Positions 26,805-34,812 of a DNA stretch of 64,000 bases are shown here, in pieces. Origin of the DNA: CBDAUN01 sp965200645 (GTDB lineage: Bacteria; Pseudomonadota; Gammaproteobacteria; Arenicellales; JAJDZL01); contig CBDAUN010000001.1 in the NCBI GenBank assembly GCA_965200645.1, positions 186,001 through 250,000 on the forward strand, written 5' to 3'. Position 1 is the stretch's first letter. Each line of letters begins with the position of its first letter. Made by a program: the position numbers and the translations under genes. The notes beneath the pieces were generated by a model that was given only the letters and a program-made list of their open reading frames with translations, did not search any database and was not told where the DNA came from.

Positions 26805-26823
26805 GTGTACTATAGGAGTACAC
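26805..26823. promoter_or_regulatory. Candidate operator palindrome upstream of katG
   Basis: The sequence GTGTACTATAGGAGTACAC is a palindrome with 7-bp arms and a 5-base centre, about 100 bases upstream of katG. On the minus strand its centre contains TATAGT, a possible -10 element, so a bound protein would block that promoter. The regulator is unknown. Confidence 0.4.
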
Positions 26824-26939
26824 CAAGTTGCATTAGTATAAGTGTATTGACAACTTCTTTCAAAATTTTGAAAGGCAATATTTGGTAGTAAATTTGTGGT
26901 CTTAGTCATATCAACACACGAATTTCGATGCAAATTTAA

Positions 26940-27803
26940 TCAACACAAAGTCGTAGATTCAGCCTCAAGACACATCTGCAAACCTTTTCGAACATCGCCA
27001 TACTGCAGAGATAATCCAAGTTCAGCGAGCATCCGAGAGTTGTCGATTTTACGCGAATCTCGAAGATAAGCAACCATCCTGTCACTCAGTGATTCGGTCG
27101 CTGATTTCGACAACTGAGGCTCAGGTAAGTTCCATATTTCAGCGACAATCCGAAAATACTTCGACATTCTCAATGGCACTCCATCTGAGACATTAAATAC
27201 ACCCATAACTTCCACTTCACCTGCGAGTCTACAAACTTGCACCAAGTCATCCACATGGATTCGGTTGGAAAAGCCACACTGTTCTTCGGGTGGTAGGGTT
27301 AGTCCCTGACGAATTCGCTTGACCGGTACTCTGCCAGGTCCATAAATCGCCGGCACTCTCAAGATTACAAGATCAATATCATTGAGTAACGCCCAACTTG
27401 TGCATATACGCTCGGCATCCACTCTGGCTTTCGCCTGATCGGTAGAGGGGTTCAACAATGCTGATTCGTCTACCCACGCTCCCTGGCAGTCACCATAGAC
27501 ACCAGTAGTGCTAATCAGTACGAATTTCGCCGGAGAGCCACAAAGTATTTGATTCAGAAACTTGTCTAGTCTTGTATCAACTGCTCCACCCCTTGGAGGG
27601 GGGACAAGATAATAAACCACTGAGCCTTCGCAATTGACTTGAGCGCCTTTGGGTGCATCATCAAAATCCAATTGAAAAGCATCGAAAACCGGTCTTTTGA
27701 TAGTGGTGGTTCTTGTAGTAGCAGTCACGCTGTGTCCTAATCCCACTAATTCACTAGCCAACCTGCTGCCGACATAGCCACAACCAACAATAACCATCTT
27801 CAC
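26940..27803 (-). CDS. NAD(P)-dependent epimerase/SDR family protein
   Basis: This 287-residue extended SDR-like protein starts MKMVIVGCGYVGSRLASELVGLGHSVTATTR, a Rossmann motif with GxxGxxG character similar to YeeZ. It continues with VLISTTGVYGDCQGAWVDES, where Tyr replaces the usual YxxxK context, LRVPAIYGPGRVP and NRIHVDDLV. The YeeZ group is annotated as putative epimerase or dehydratase without proven substrate. It lies 22 bases downstream of the antiporter gene on the same strand. Confidence 0.82.
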   Translation of the reverse strand: MKMVIVGCGYVGSRLASELVGLGHSVTATTRTTTIKRPVFDAFQLDFDDAPKGAQVNCEGSVVYYLVPPPRGGAVDTRLDKFLNQILCGSPAKFVLISTTGVYGDCQGAWVDESALLNPSTDQAKARVDAERICTSWALLNDIDLVILRVPAIYGPGRVPVKRIRQGLTLPPEEQCGFSNRIHVDDLVQVCRLAGEVEVMGVFNVSDGVPLRMSKYFRIVAEIWNLPEPQLSKSATESLSDRMVAYLRDSRKIDNSRMLAELGLSLQYGDVRKGLQMCLEAESTTLC

Positions 27804-27825
27804 AATACTATCCGACTCAACTTTA

Positions 27826-28995
27826 TTAGTCTCTTCGTAGGCGGTCAGATACAGCCAACGGAGATGGGTAGCGCAACACTACAATATAGGAGGAACCAAT
27901 AAATGTAATGACGGTGGCAAGAACAAGATATCGACTTGCAAATTCACTTAGCACCCCACTGGACAGACTTACAAACACAACCAGCAAGGAGAATTCACTT
28001 AGTTGACCTAAACGAGCACCAACTTCCTTTGCGATGGCAACACTTTCCTTAGCTTGAAGCAATAAAAACCGAAATACAATCGGTTTTATCAACAGCATAG
28101 CACCAGCCAGAATCAGGGCAGGAATAATTACATCATCAATGGTATTGAAGTGAACCTGAGCACCTATGGCAACGAAGAATAGTACGAGAAAAAAGTCACG
28201 AAGCGGTTTTAAACTTTCTGATATGTATCGGCAAATTGGCGAGGACGCCAAAGATATGCCTGCGATAAATGCACCAATTTCCTTATTGAGCCCGAAGGCT
28301 ACTGCAAGTTCTGCAAAACCCAAACACCAGGCAATGGTGATCAAAAAAATGTACTCCCGAATTTGCTCAAATCTTGCAATTAATCGCCTGATAACTAAGA
28401 ATTCAAGAAAGAATACTATTGCCGCTAATGTCGGTAATGCAATGAAAGGAACAATTAATTCAAATCTGAGTCCAGTGGGACTTTGCATCACTGGAATCGC
28501 TATCAGTGCAATAATTGCGAGCACATCCTGAATCAGTAAAACACCGATAACCAACTGCCCGATGTGCTTATGGTGTAGCACTGTAGTCGGGAGAAATTTC
28601 AGTCCCATGATGGTGCTGGAAAATCCTGCCGCAATTGCTGCAATGAGTGCATCTGCGTGGCTAAATCCAAATGCAATTGTGATTGCGTAGGCAACCAGGC
28701 CGAAAGATATTGAGGCAACTACAGTTATCCAAGTTACTGTTTTGAATAAACTAAGTAGTTTGAGGGGACTTAACTCTAACCCGACTAAAAATAGGAGGAA
28801 AATAATTCCGATATGTGCGGTCTCCTCTATCAGCCCAACGTCAGGAATCAATTTAAAGCCACCCGGACCAACCAGCGCACCCAATACGACATAAACCACT
28901 GGCAATGCTTGACGTGCATAAAGACCCACTGTAGCCATCAACGCAGCTCCACAAAAGATCAGAGCGACTGAAATAAAGATTGAATCGTTCTCCAT
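27826..28995 (-). CDS. CPA2-family cation:proton antiporter, membrane domain only
   Basis: This 389-residue protein with about 12 hydrophobic helices resembles the Na+/H+ exchanger domain of KefB-type CPA2 transporters: VVLGALVGPGGF near residue 40, IIFLLFLVGLELSPLKL near 65, and FGLNKEIGAFIAGISLASSP near 260. The C-terminal TrkA-N/RCK domain of KefB/KefC is missing and the protein ends shortly after the last helix. The ATG at 28995 is preferred because a GAGG lies about nine bases upstream and the residues before it are not membrane-like; the longer frame would extend to the redoxin stop. Confidence 0.85.
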   Translation of the reverse strand: MENDSIFISVALIFCGAALMATVGLYARQALPVVYVVLGALVGPGGFKLIPDVGLIEETAHIGIIFLLFLVGLELSPLKLLSLFKTVTWITVVASISFGLVAYAITIAFGFSHADALIAAIAAGFSSTIMGLKFLPTTVLHHKHIGQLVIGVLLIQDVLAIIALIAIPVMQSPTGLRFELIVPFIALPTLAAIVFFLEFLVIRRLIARFEQIREYIFLITIAWCLGFAELAVAFGLNKEIGAFIAGISLASSPICRYISESLKPLRDFFLVLFFVAIGAQVHFNTIDDVIIPALILAGAMLLIKPIVFRFLLLQAKESVAIAKEVGARLGQLSEFSLLVVFVSLSSGVLSEFASRYLVLATVITFIGSSYIVVLRYPSPLAVSDRLRRD

Positions 28996-29064
28996 TCGAA
29001 CAACCTCAAACTGTGACCTTAGGTCTAAGAAAAAACGTCGAAACCATATTCGACGTGGCACCAA

Positions 29065-29649
29065 TTATCCGCTGGGGCTGGTGCCGGCCTTCCACTTTAT
29101 GTTGCATCCGATGCTGGGAACCTGATGTGAAGACACTTCTTCATCGTTCAACACAGCATCAACCGCGTTTATTAGGTCCACGCCAGTAATTGGGACATCA
29201 TTACCGGGACGGCTGCTGTCAAACTGCCCGCGATAGACGAGCAAACGGTTTGAATCGAATAAGTAGAACTCCGGAGTGCAAACTGCATTGAAGTCAACTG
29301 CTACTTGCTGGGTTTCATCGAATAAGTACGGAAAAACATAAGTGTACTTATCGGCATCTTCAGTCATTTTAGATGGGCTGTCAGCCGGATGAGTACTGGG
29401 GTCATTAGCACTGATGGCTACCGTTGCAAGACCTTTTGAAGAATACTCACGAGCGAATTGCGCGAATGCCCGCTTCAGATGAATGACATAAGGGCAGTGA
29501 TTGCAAATGAATGTAATCAGTAATGCCGGTGCAGAAGAAAAGTCTGACACCGAAACCACATCGGCACTGAAGTTCCTATTGGTATTGGAAAGAGTAAAGT
29601 CAGGAACTTTGGTTCCCAGTTCAAGCATGAGTGATTCTGTTAGCGCCAT
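29065..29649 (-). CDS. Thioredoxin-like/AhpC-type redoxin
   Basis: This 194-residue thioredoxin-fold protein has the redox motif in ITFICNHCPYVIHLKRAF (CNHC), preceded by GTKVPDFTLSNTNRNFS as in AhpC/TSA proteins. It also shows VAISANDPSTHPADSP and a VCTPEFYLFD segment containing the cis-Pro region. No signal peptide is seen, so it is presumably cytoplasmic. The family is widespread and annotated only as thioredoxin-family protein. It is upstream of the antiporter gene on the same strand. Confidence 0.86.
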   Translation of the reverse strand: MALTESLMLELGTKVPDFTLSNTNRNFSADVVSVSDFSSAPALLITFICNHCPYVIHLKRAFAQFAREYSSKGLATVAISANDPSTHPADSPSKMTEDADKYTYVFPYLFDETQQVAVDFNAVCTPEFYLFDSNRLLVYRGQFDSSRPGNDVPITGVDLINAVDAVLNDEEVSSHQVPSIGCNIKWKAGTSPSG

Positions 29650-29828
29650 ATCAATTGCGAATTATATAGGAAGTGCTACAACAATTAATCGTAAATGACA
29701 TATATCTTGGTAGTTATTATTCAATGTTATCAATTAGTTATGTAATATATTATGATGCTGTTGACTGATGTTTCCTTAAAATTTTTATCAACAATTAGAG
29801 TCTTCAATATGACCTCAGTGGGCAATAT

Positions 29829-30581
29829 CTATTGACTTTCACTGCTGCAAACCGGACAAGTTGAATTCTTGTTTATTCGAATTTCCTCCCATCTCATTAG
29901 CGCGGCATCAAACAGCATTAGTCGCCCGGTAAGTGTATTTCCGACATTAGTGATTATCTTGATTACCTCAATAGCCTGAATACAACCGATTACACCTGTT
30001 ACCGGACCAAGAACACCAGTCTCGCTGCACCTTTCTTCCGGTTCGTCTTCGGGCGCATAAAGACACCGAAAACAAGGAGAATCTAACTGGTCTAACTGAT
30101 AAACAGTCACCTGCCCTTCAAAACGAATCGCAGCTGCTGATACTAAGGGAGTACTACTGCGCACACAGGCTTCATTAAGTGCATATCGAATATTGAAGTT
30201 GTCTGTAGCATCGAGCACAACATCAGCCGCTTCAACCTGCTGAACTAAATCATCGTCTTGCAGTCTTCCGTGAATTCCATCAACTTTAATCTCAGGATTT
30301 AGTGCCGAGAGTGTTTGGAGTGCGGACCCAACCTTCGAGTTACCTATAGTTGAAGTGTTGTGAACGATCTGTCTTTGCAAATTTGACAGGTCAACTTCAT
30401 CAAAATCATTGACGACCAAATGTCCTATTCCACTTGATGCCAAGTACATTGAAGCGGGTGAACCTAAACCTCCCAAACCAACCACCAACACTCTAGAGTC
30501 CGACAGTGCCTGCTGGCCTTCAATGCCAACGGCAGGTAGCATGATTTGCCGGTTGTAGCGCAATAATGTGGAATCGTCCAT
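29829..30581 (-). CDS. moeB: Molybdopterin-synthase adenylyltransferase MoeB
   Basis: This 250-residue E1-like enzyme adenylates the C-terminal Gly of MoaD. It begins LLRYNRQIMLPAVGIEGQQAL, then has the nucleotide site VLVVGLGGLGSPASMYLASSG, the DLSNLQRQIVH Arg finger and ATDNFNIRYALNEAC. Zinc cysteines are CFRCLY and the terminal CPVC. It is divergent from moaC-moeA with a 55-base gap, so the Mo-cofactor genes share a control region. ThiF is the alternative, but no thiamine genes are nearby. Confidence 0.92.
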   Translation of the reverse strand: MDDSTLLRYNRQIMLPAVGIEGQQALSDSRVLVVGLGGLGSPASMYLASSGIGHLVVNDFDEVDLSNLQRQIVHNTSTIGNSKVGSALQTLSALNPEIKVDGIHGRLQDDDLVQQVEAADVVLDATDNFNIRYALNEACVRSSTPLVSAAAIRFEGQVTVYQLDQLDSPCFRCLYAPEDEPEERCSETGVLGPVTGVIGCIQAIEVIKIITNVGNTLTGRLMLFDAALMRWEEIRINKNSTCPVCSSESQ

Positions 30582-30636
30582 TCTACTAATATTATCATGG
30601 TGGTTTATTCAATCATCGATTCAACAGTAAATCTAC

Positions 30637-31113
30637 ATGGCTCAATTTACGCACTTTAACGAGCAAGGCGAAGCTCACATGGTTGATGTGGGCGAAAAAG
30701 CTGCTACCGCTCGTAGAGCTACCGCGGATGGGAGAATCATAATGAATCAGGCGACACTTAATGCTATCGTTGAAGGTACTCACAAAAAGGGAGATGTCTT
30801 TTCCGTGGCTCGCATTGCTGGAATTATGGGAGCAAAAAAGACTTCTGAACTAGTACCGCTTTGCCACCCGCTGTCGCTCACCCACGTCAGTATTGAATTG
30901 GAGTGTCAACCAGAATATTCATGCGTTTACTGCAAAGCAACAGTAGAAACTCACGACAAAACCGGTGTCGAAATGGAAGCGATTAATGCAGTGCAAATTA
31001 CACTTTTGACGATTTACGACATGTGCAAATCAAGCGATAGGGCCATGGAAATTGATTCAGTAAAGTTGATTGAAAAGTCAGGAGGAAGATCCGGTGAATG
31101 GCGCCGCAGCTGA
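30637..31113 (+). CDS. moaC: Cyclic pyranopterin monophosphate synthase MoaC
   Basis: This 158-residue enzyme forms cyclic pyranopterin monophosphate after MoaA. It has MVDVGEKAATARRATADGRI, GIMGAKKTSELVPLCHPLSLTHV and ETHDKTGVEMEAINAVQITLLTIYDMCKS (in pieces), all family blocks, and ends SGGRSGEWRR. moaA is not in the window. It overlaps moeA by 20 bases. Confidence 0.95.
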   Translation: MAQFTHFNEQGEAHMVDVGEKAATARRATADGRIIMNQATLNAIVEGTHKKGDVFSVARIAGIMGAKKTSELVPLCHPLSLTHVSIELECQPEYSCVYCKATVETHDKTGVEMEAINAVQITLLTIYDMCKSSDRAMEIDSVKLIEKSGGRSGEWRRS

Positions 31114-32380
31114 AACCCAATCGCCTATCACTGTGACCGGTGGTGATGCCTGTGACATCGGCTCTATTCCCTATGCAGTTGCATTACAATCTATCCTCGA
31201 TAAGATCCAGCCGATCCAAGACATACAGCGTTTGCCTATCCGCAGTGCACTGAACCGTGTTGCCGCAGAGGAAGTAACTTCCAAGTCCGATATTCCGGCA
31301 TTTCGAAATTCCGCAATGGATGGTTATGCCTGTCGGGCAAGTGACTTAGAACAGCCGAATCCTAGACTAAAGATTGCGGGTGTTTCTGCAGCAGGTAGTC
31401 CATTTATCGCTTCTGTAGAGCCGAATCACTGCATACGCGTCCTCACTGGTGCGGTTGTACCTGATACGTTCGATACTGTGGTGATGCAGGAAGATTGCGA
31501 TATTCATGAAGGCTGGGTGAGCATTCGAGGCAAACACCGACCCGGCAGTTTTATACGAAAAGCAGGCGATGACATTTCCAGCGGTGAAGTTGCCATTCGA
31601 ATCGGCCAGACTATTGGCATTGCCGAACTTGGCGTTTTGGCTTCAGTCGGCTGTGCAGAAATTTCCGTATACCGAAAGCCAATTGTTGCCTTTTTTTCCA
31701 CCGGTGACGAATTACGGGGGATAGGGGAATCCTTGGGACTTGGCGATGTTTACGACAGCAACAGATATACATTATTTGGACTGCTGGAAAACAGTGGTGC
31801 TCTGTCGCTTGACCTCGGTGTCGTAAGAGACGACCTCGATGACACCATTGCTGCATTGAAAAATGCAGCGAATTCAGCAGACTTGATTATCACCTCCGCT
31901 GGAGCTTCAGTTGGAGACTCAGACTTTGTCAAGCAGGCGGTTGAAAGTCTGGGAGAGCTGACTCTTAGAAAAGTCGCCATGAAACCTGGGCGTCCACTTG
32001 CATTCGGAAAGATTCGCGACTCATGGTTCTTTGGCCTGCCGGGCAATCCGGTGTCGGTGATGGTGACGTTTGACAAATTTGTGCTTCCCGCACTGCAGAA
32101 ATTGATGGGTCTTGCTTCACTTTCACCGCTAAGGGTAACGGCCAGATGCGTTCGAGATATTTATAAAAAACCTGGACGTTTGGAGTTTCAGAGAGGATTT
32201 GTTTCTGTTGGCTCTGAAGGAAACTTTGTCGTCGACACAACTGGCGATCAAAGTTCCGGTGTATTGACTTCAATGAGTAAGGCTAACTGCTACATTGTGC
32301 TGCCACTCGAATGTGGTGATGTTACTGAAGGCAGCGAGGTCGAAGTTGAACCTTTCGAGATTCGATTGAGGACGAATTAA
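31094..32380 (+). CDS. moeA: Molybdopterin molybdenumtransferase MoeA
   Basis: This 428-residue enzyme inserts molybdate into molybdopterin-AMP. It shows PAFRNSAMDGYACRASD, VLTGAVVPDTFDTVVMQEDC, ISVYRKPIVAFFSTGDEL, ITSAGASVGDSDFVK and FGLPGNPVSVMVTFDKFVLP, the standard MoeA blocks. The GTG at 31094 is taken because GGAGG lies nine bases upstream; the earlier in-frame TTG covers that ribosome site. It overlaps the moaC end. Confidence 0.94.
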   Translation: MNGAAAETQSPITVTGGDACDIGSIPYAVALQSILDKIQPIQDIQRLPIRSALNRVAAEEVTSKSDIPAFRNSAMDGYACRASDLEQPNPRLKIAGVSAAGSPFIASVEPNHCIRVLTGAVVPDTFDTVVMQEDCDIHEGWVSIRGKHRPGSFIRKAGDDISSGEVAIRIGQTIGIAELGVLASVGCAEISVYRKPIVAFFSTGDELRGIGESLGLGDVYDSNRYTLFGLLENSGALSLDLGVVRDDLDDTIAALKNAANSADLIITSAGASVGDSDFVKQAVESLGELTLRKVAMKPGRPLAFGKIRDSWFFGLPGNPVSVMVTFDKFVLPALQKLMGLASLSPLRVTARCVRDIYKKPGRLEFQRGFVSVGSEGNFVVDTTGDQSSGVLTSMSKANCYIVLPLECGDVTEGSEVEVEPFEIRLRTN

Positions 32381-32521
32381 ATAGCCAAGTAAGGCAAATA
32401 TGGCGGAGTATCTTAGATATTAACCATGATTCTGGCTAAATTATCCGGAACGACTGCAAAATTTCCAGAGTGTTCGCGATATTTTCAGCATTTGAAATCT
32501 CTTTGTTTCATGATAGTACTT

Positions 32522-33019
32522 TTAAGAACTATTTGTACCAACAGAGTCGTAATTCAAGTTAGTTTCGTCAACAAAACTAATTTGCAAACCGGGACACAGT
32601 ACGGCTTTGGCAAGCAGCAGTCGTTTTAGTTCTGTGACATTGATGCGCACGTGATCAAAGTACTGTTCATCGGGCCAAAATCTGACTTTTGTTCCAGTGT
32701 CATTTTTATTAACTCGTCCCCGTTCCTGCAGTTCGTGTGTAGTATCGCCATTTTCGAATGCCATGAAATAAACCATACCGGTGCGCTTCACCTGCACTTC
32801 AAGCCGATGGGACAGGGCATTGACCACTGAGACTCCGACTCCGTGCAGACCGCCGGATTGCAGGTAAGTTGTAGAAGAGAACTTGGCGCCGGCATGCAGA
32901 CGGGTGAAAATAATTTCGATGCCGGGTAATCCTTCTTCGTGGTGAAGGTCACCCGGCATGCCACGCCCGTTGCCTTCAACGGTACAACATTCAATCGTTT
33001 TCGAGCAGGTCAGAGCCAT
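32522..33019 (-). pseudogene. parE: parE (topoisomerase IV subunit B) internal fragment
   Basis: The 165-residue frame matches ParE from just before the ATPase GRGMP motif (GNGRGMPGDLHHEEG) through SGGLHGVGVSVVNALSHRLEV, FWPDEQYFD and KAVLCPGLQISFVDE. The first 55 or so residues of the GHKL domain and everything after about residue 225 are missing, and the ends are unrelated (MALTCSKTIECC, NYDSVGTNSS). It cannot be a working topoisomerase. It is probably a duplicated fragment of the chromosomal parE. It lies between moeA and the Rpn island, which suggests rearrangement at the island edge. Confidence 0.85.
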
Positions 33020-33061
33020 TAGGTTTGGCTGCGACTTTCAATCATGTTCATTGTTTTTTCT

Positions 33062-33086
33062 TTATCCGTCATATATTGACGGATAA
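33062..33086. promoter_or_regulatory. Perfect palindrome upstream of Rpn locus
   Basis: The arms TTATCCGTCA (33062-33071) and TGACGGATAA (33077-33086) are perfect inverted repeats of 10 bp around a 5-base AT centre. It lies between the parE fragment and the Rpn gene, about 135 bases before the preferred Rpn start. It lacks a T-tail suited to termination on the plus strand, so a protein-binding operator is likely; on the minus strand the arm is followed by AAAGAAAAAA, not T residues. Confidence 0.45.
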
Positions 33087-33220
33087 CAATGAATTGTTGC
33101 ACAAATGACATTGCTTCAACACAGCTACTCCTGTATGCTGTTCACTCTTGCGTCGCTCAGTCACCCTCATTCGCTGACCAAGCTTCAATTCATGTTTTAA
33201 CGCCCGGAGGTACCGCCAAT

Positions 33221-34171
33221 TTGAATCCCAACACTACAAGTTCCAAACCAGGCAAGGTGCCTTTAAAGCACGATCAGTTCATGCGTCGTTGTTTAACATT
33301 TGCGCCGGATTGCACCCGGGAATTGATCCATTTAACTTTGCATGGCGATCCAATATTGTCAATGCTTGATCTCGACGACTGGCGCGTGGAACCATCGGTA
33401 CTGCTGTCCAACGAACTTGGCGAACTGCAATGTGACTTGTTGATTTCAGTGGGGCTCTTAGGCGGTGACGCAACGGTACCCAGAGTGATGATTTTATTTG
33501 AACATAAAAGTACAGCCGAATCAGACGTCCTCTTTCAAATCTCCAAGTATCGAAGTGCCATTAGTCTGCATTATCAAAAGTCCATCGTGTTGACGCTGGT
33601 CTTGTATCACGGCCAACAAAGGGGCTGGAAATTAAGTGATATCACGTTGCCGGCGCTGGAACACATTCCGCAAGCTTTGCACCATTGTGTGGGAGCATGG
33701 GCGATGGACTTCCCGTACAGATTTTTGGACTTTGGAGACGAACAGATCCAGCGGCAAACTGAACAATTGAACGACCAAGGGGTCTACGATATACTCGTTC
33801 GTATATGGAATTTGACCAAGGCAGATGTCGGCGAAATGTGTGTCGCTTCGTTGAAGTTAGCGCACGAAAAACGCGTGCAGATGTGTTGGATGGTCATGCA
33901 ATACATTCAGCCGCTATTTACCCATGATGAAATTTGCGAAACAGAAGCGGAGTATCTTCCGAAGGAGAAAAGAATTATGACTCAGGTACTGTCCATGGAA
34001 GAAGAGACTTTTCAGTTAGGTATAGAACAAGGGGTAGCAAATGCGACGCAAGCGATAGCAGAAAATATGCTTCGGGGTGGATTTGATGTGTCAAAGATTG
34101 TGGAACTTACCGAACTTTCGACAGATACGGTAGCCGAATTGCAGCACAAGTTAAATGGTGCAGGCGCCTAA
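33221..34171 (+). CDS. Rpn-family recombination-promoting nuclease (RpnL-like)
   Basis: This is a PD-(D/E)XK nuclease/transposase-like protein of about 316 residues. KHDQFMRRCLTFAPDCTRELI forms the N-terminal helix, and the core shows an Asp in QCDLLISVGL and the ExK-like FEHKSTAESDVLFQISKYRSA. LTLVLYHGQ follows, then a helical region and the tail DVSKIVELTELSTDTVAELQHKLNGAG. The TTG at 33221 is chosen: GGAGG (33206-33210) lies 10 bases upstream, and it leaves 16 residues before HDQF, like the other Rpn gene. The longer ATG frame at 33089 abuts a palindrome and has no ribosome site. Two further copies of its C-terminal domain follow. Confidence 0.83.
   Translation: MNPNTTSSKPGKVPLKHDQFMRRCLTFAPDCTRELIHLTLHGDPILSMLDLDDWRVEPSVLLSNELGELQCDLLISVGLLGGDATVPRVMILFEHKSTAESDVLFQISKYRSAISLHYQKSIVLTLVLYHGQQRGWKLSDITLPALEHIPQALHHCVGAWAMDFPYRFLDFGDEQIQRQTEQLNDQGVYDILVRIWNLTKADVGEMCVASLKLAHEKRVQMCWMVMQYIQPLFTHDEICETEAEYLPKEKRIMTQVLSMEEETFQLGIEQGVANATQAIAENMLRGGFDVSKIVELTELSTDTVAELQHKLNGAGA
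33977..34171 (+). CDS. Candidate internal RpnS antitoxin (64 residues)
   Basis: The in-frame ATG at 33977 inside the Rpn gene has a full AAGGAG (33962-33967) nine bases upstream. It would yield MTQVLSMEEETFQ... to the end of the protein. The same start and segment recur as free-standing frames at 34.3 and 34.8 kb, showing that this boundary behaves as a gene start. In enterobacterial Rpn systems this fragment binds and inhibits the full-length toxin. Separate expression here is inferred from the sequence alone. Confidence 0.6.
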   Translation: MTQVLSMEEETFQLGIEQGVANATQAIAENMLRGGFDVSKIVELTELSTDTVAELQHKLNGAGA

Positions 34172-34312
34172 AGATACTTCACCCGCACCAGAGTGCATAA
34201 TTGTGTTTTGTTTCCGGTGTTCATGCAACTATCTTCTGGATGAGGATGGTTTGTAAAGTTAAGTTACCTTTATGCTCAGAATTTAATACCATAAGTGAGT
34301 ATCTTTGAGAAA
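34169..34312 (+). repeat. Spacer copy 1 of Rpn C-domain cassette
   Basis: From the stop codon of the Rpn gene onward, about 144 bases are nearly identical to the block at 34636-34778. Together with the preceding coding segment they form a cassette unit duplicated in tandem. The spacer has no gene; it ends in the sequence leading to the next cassette start. Confidence 0.85.
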
Positions 34313-34326
34313 AAGAAAGTAGATAC

Positions 34327-34638
34327 ATGGCGAAAGAGAACAGAATTATGACTCAGGTACTGTCCATGGAAGAAGAGACTTTTCAGGAAGGTTTCAAAGA
34401 AGGTTTTAAGGAAGGTTTCAAAGAAGGTTTTAAGGAAGGTTTTAAGGAAGGTTTACGGCAAGGTATAGAACAAGTTTTACGGCAAGATGTAGAACAAGGG
34501 GCAGCAAATGCGACGCAAGCGATAGCAGAAAATATGCTTCGGGGTGGATTTGATGTATCAAAGATTGTGGAACTTACCGAACTTTCGACAGATACGGTAG
34601 CCGAATTGCGGCACAAGTTAAATGGTGCAGGCGCCTAA
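34327..34638 (+). CDS. Free-standing Rpn C-terminal domain, copy 2 (RpnS-like)
   Basis: This 103-residue frame repeats the C-terminal part of the upstream Rpn gene (MTQVLSMEEETFQ ... VAELRHKLNGAGA) without any nuclease domain. Between the ends it carries five EGFK units and one EGLR, coded by 12-base repeats, absent from the parent copy. The start may be ATG 34327 or the homologous ATG at 34348; ribosome sites are weaker (AAAGAG) than at the parent internal start. It is 155 bases downstream of the parent stop. A second, separately expressed antitoxin or a silent recombination cassette are both possible. Confidence 0.7.
   Translation: MAKENRIMTQVLSMEEETFQEGFKEGFKEGFKEGFKEGFKEGLRQGIEQVLRQDVEQGAANATQAIAENMLRGGFDVSKIVELTELSTDTVAELRHKLNGAGA
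34387..34458 (+). repeat. Tandem 12-base repeats coding EGFK units
   Basis: Six tandem 12-base units (GAAGGTTTCAAA or GAAGGTTTTAAG, the last GAAGGTTTACGG) code EGFK five times and EGLR once in cassette copy 2. The parent copy 1 and copy 3 lack the expansion. Unit length keeps the reading frame under slippage. Confidence 0.92.
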
Positions 34639-34778
34639 AGATATTTCACCCGCACCAAAGTGCATAATTGTGTTTTGTTTCCGGTGTTCATGCAACTATC
34701 TTCTGGGTGAGGATGGTTTGTAAAGTTAAGTTACCTTTATGCTCAGAATTTAATACATAAGTGAGTATCTTTGAGAAA
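34636..34778 (+). repeat. Spacer copy 2 of Rpn C-domain cassette
   Basis: This block of about 143 bases repeats 34169-34312 with a handful of substitutions and one deletion. It begins at the stop codon of cassette copy 2 and ends just before copy 3. The near identity indicates recent tandem duplication. Confidence 0.85.
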
Positions 34779-34812
34779 TAAAAGCATATACCTTGCGAAA
34801 GAGAAAAGAATT

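Noticed and set aside
34383..34616. Minus-strand 77-codon frame with repeated KPSL units
   Set aside because: It is the antisense of the EGFK repeat tract with no independent support.
34169..34778. Repeats considered as a CRISPR or integron-like array
   Set aside because: The repeats are long and contain coding DNA, the 12-base units are back to back with no spacers, and there is no cas gene, integrase or attC-like fold.
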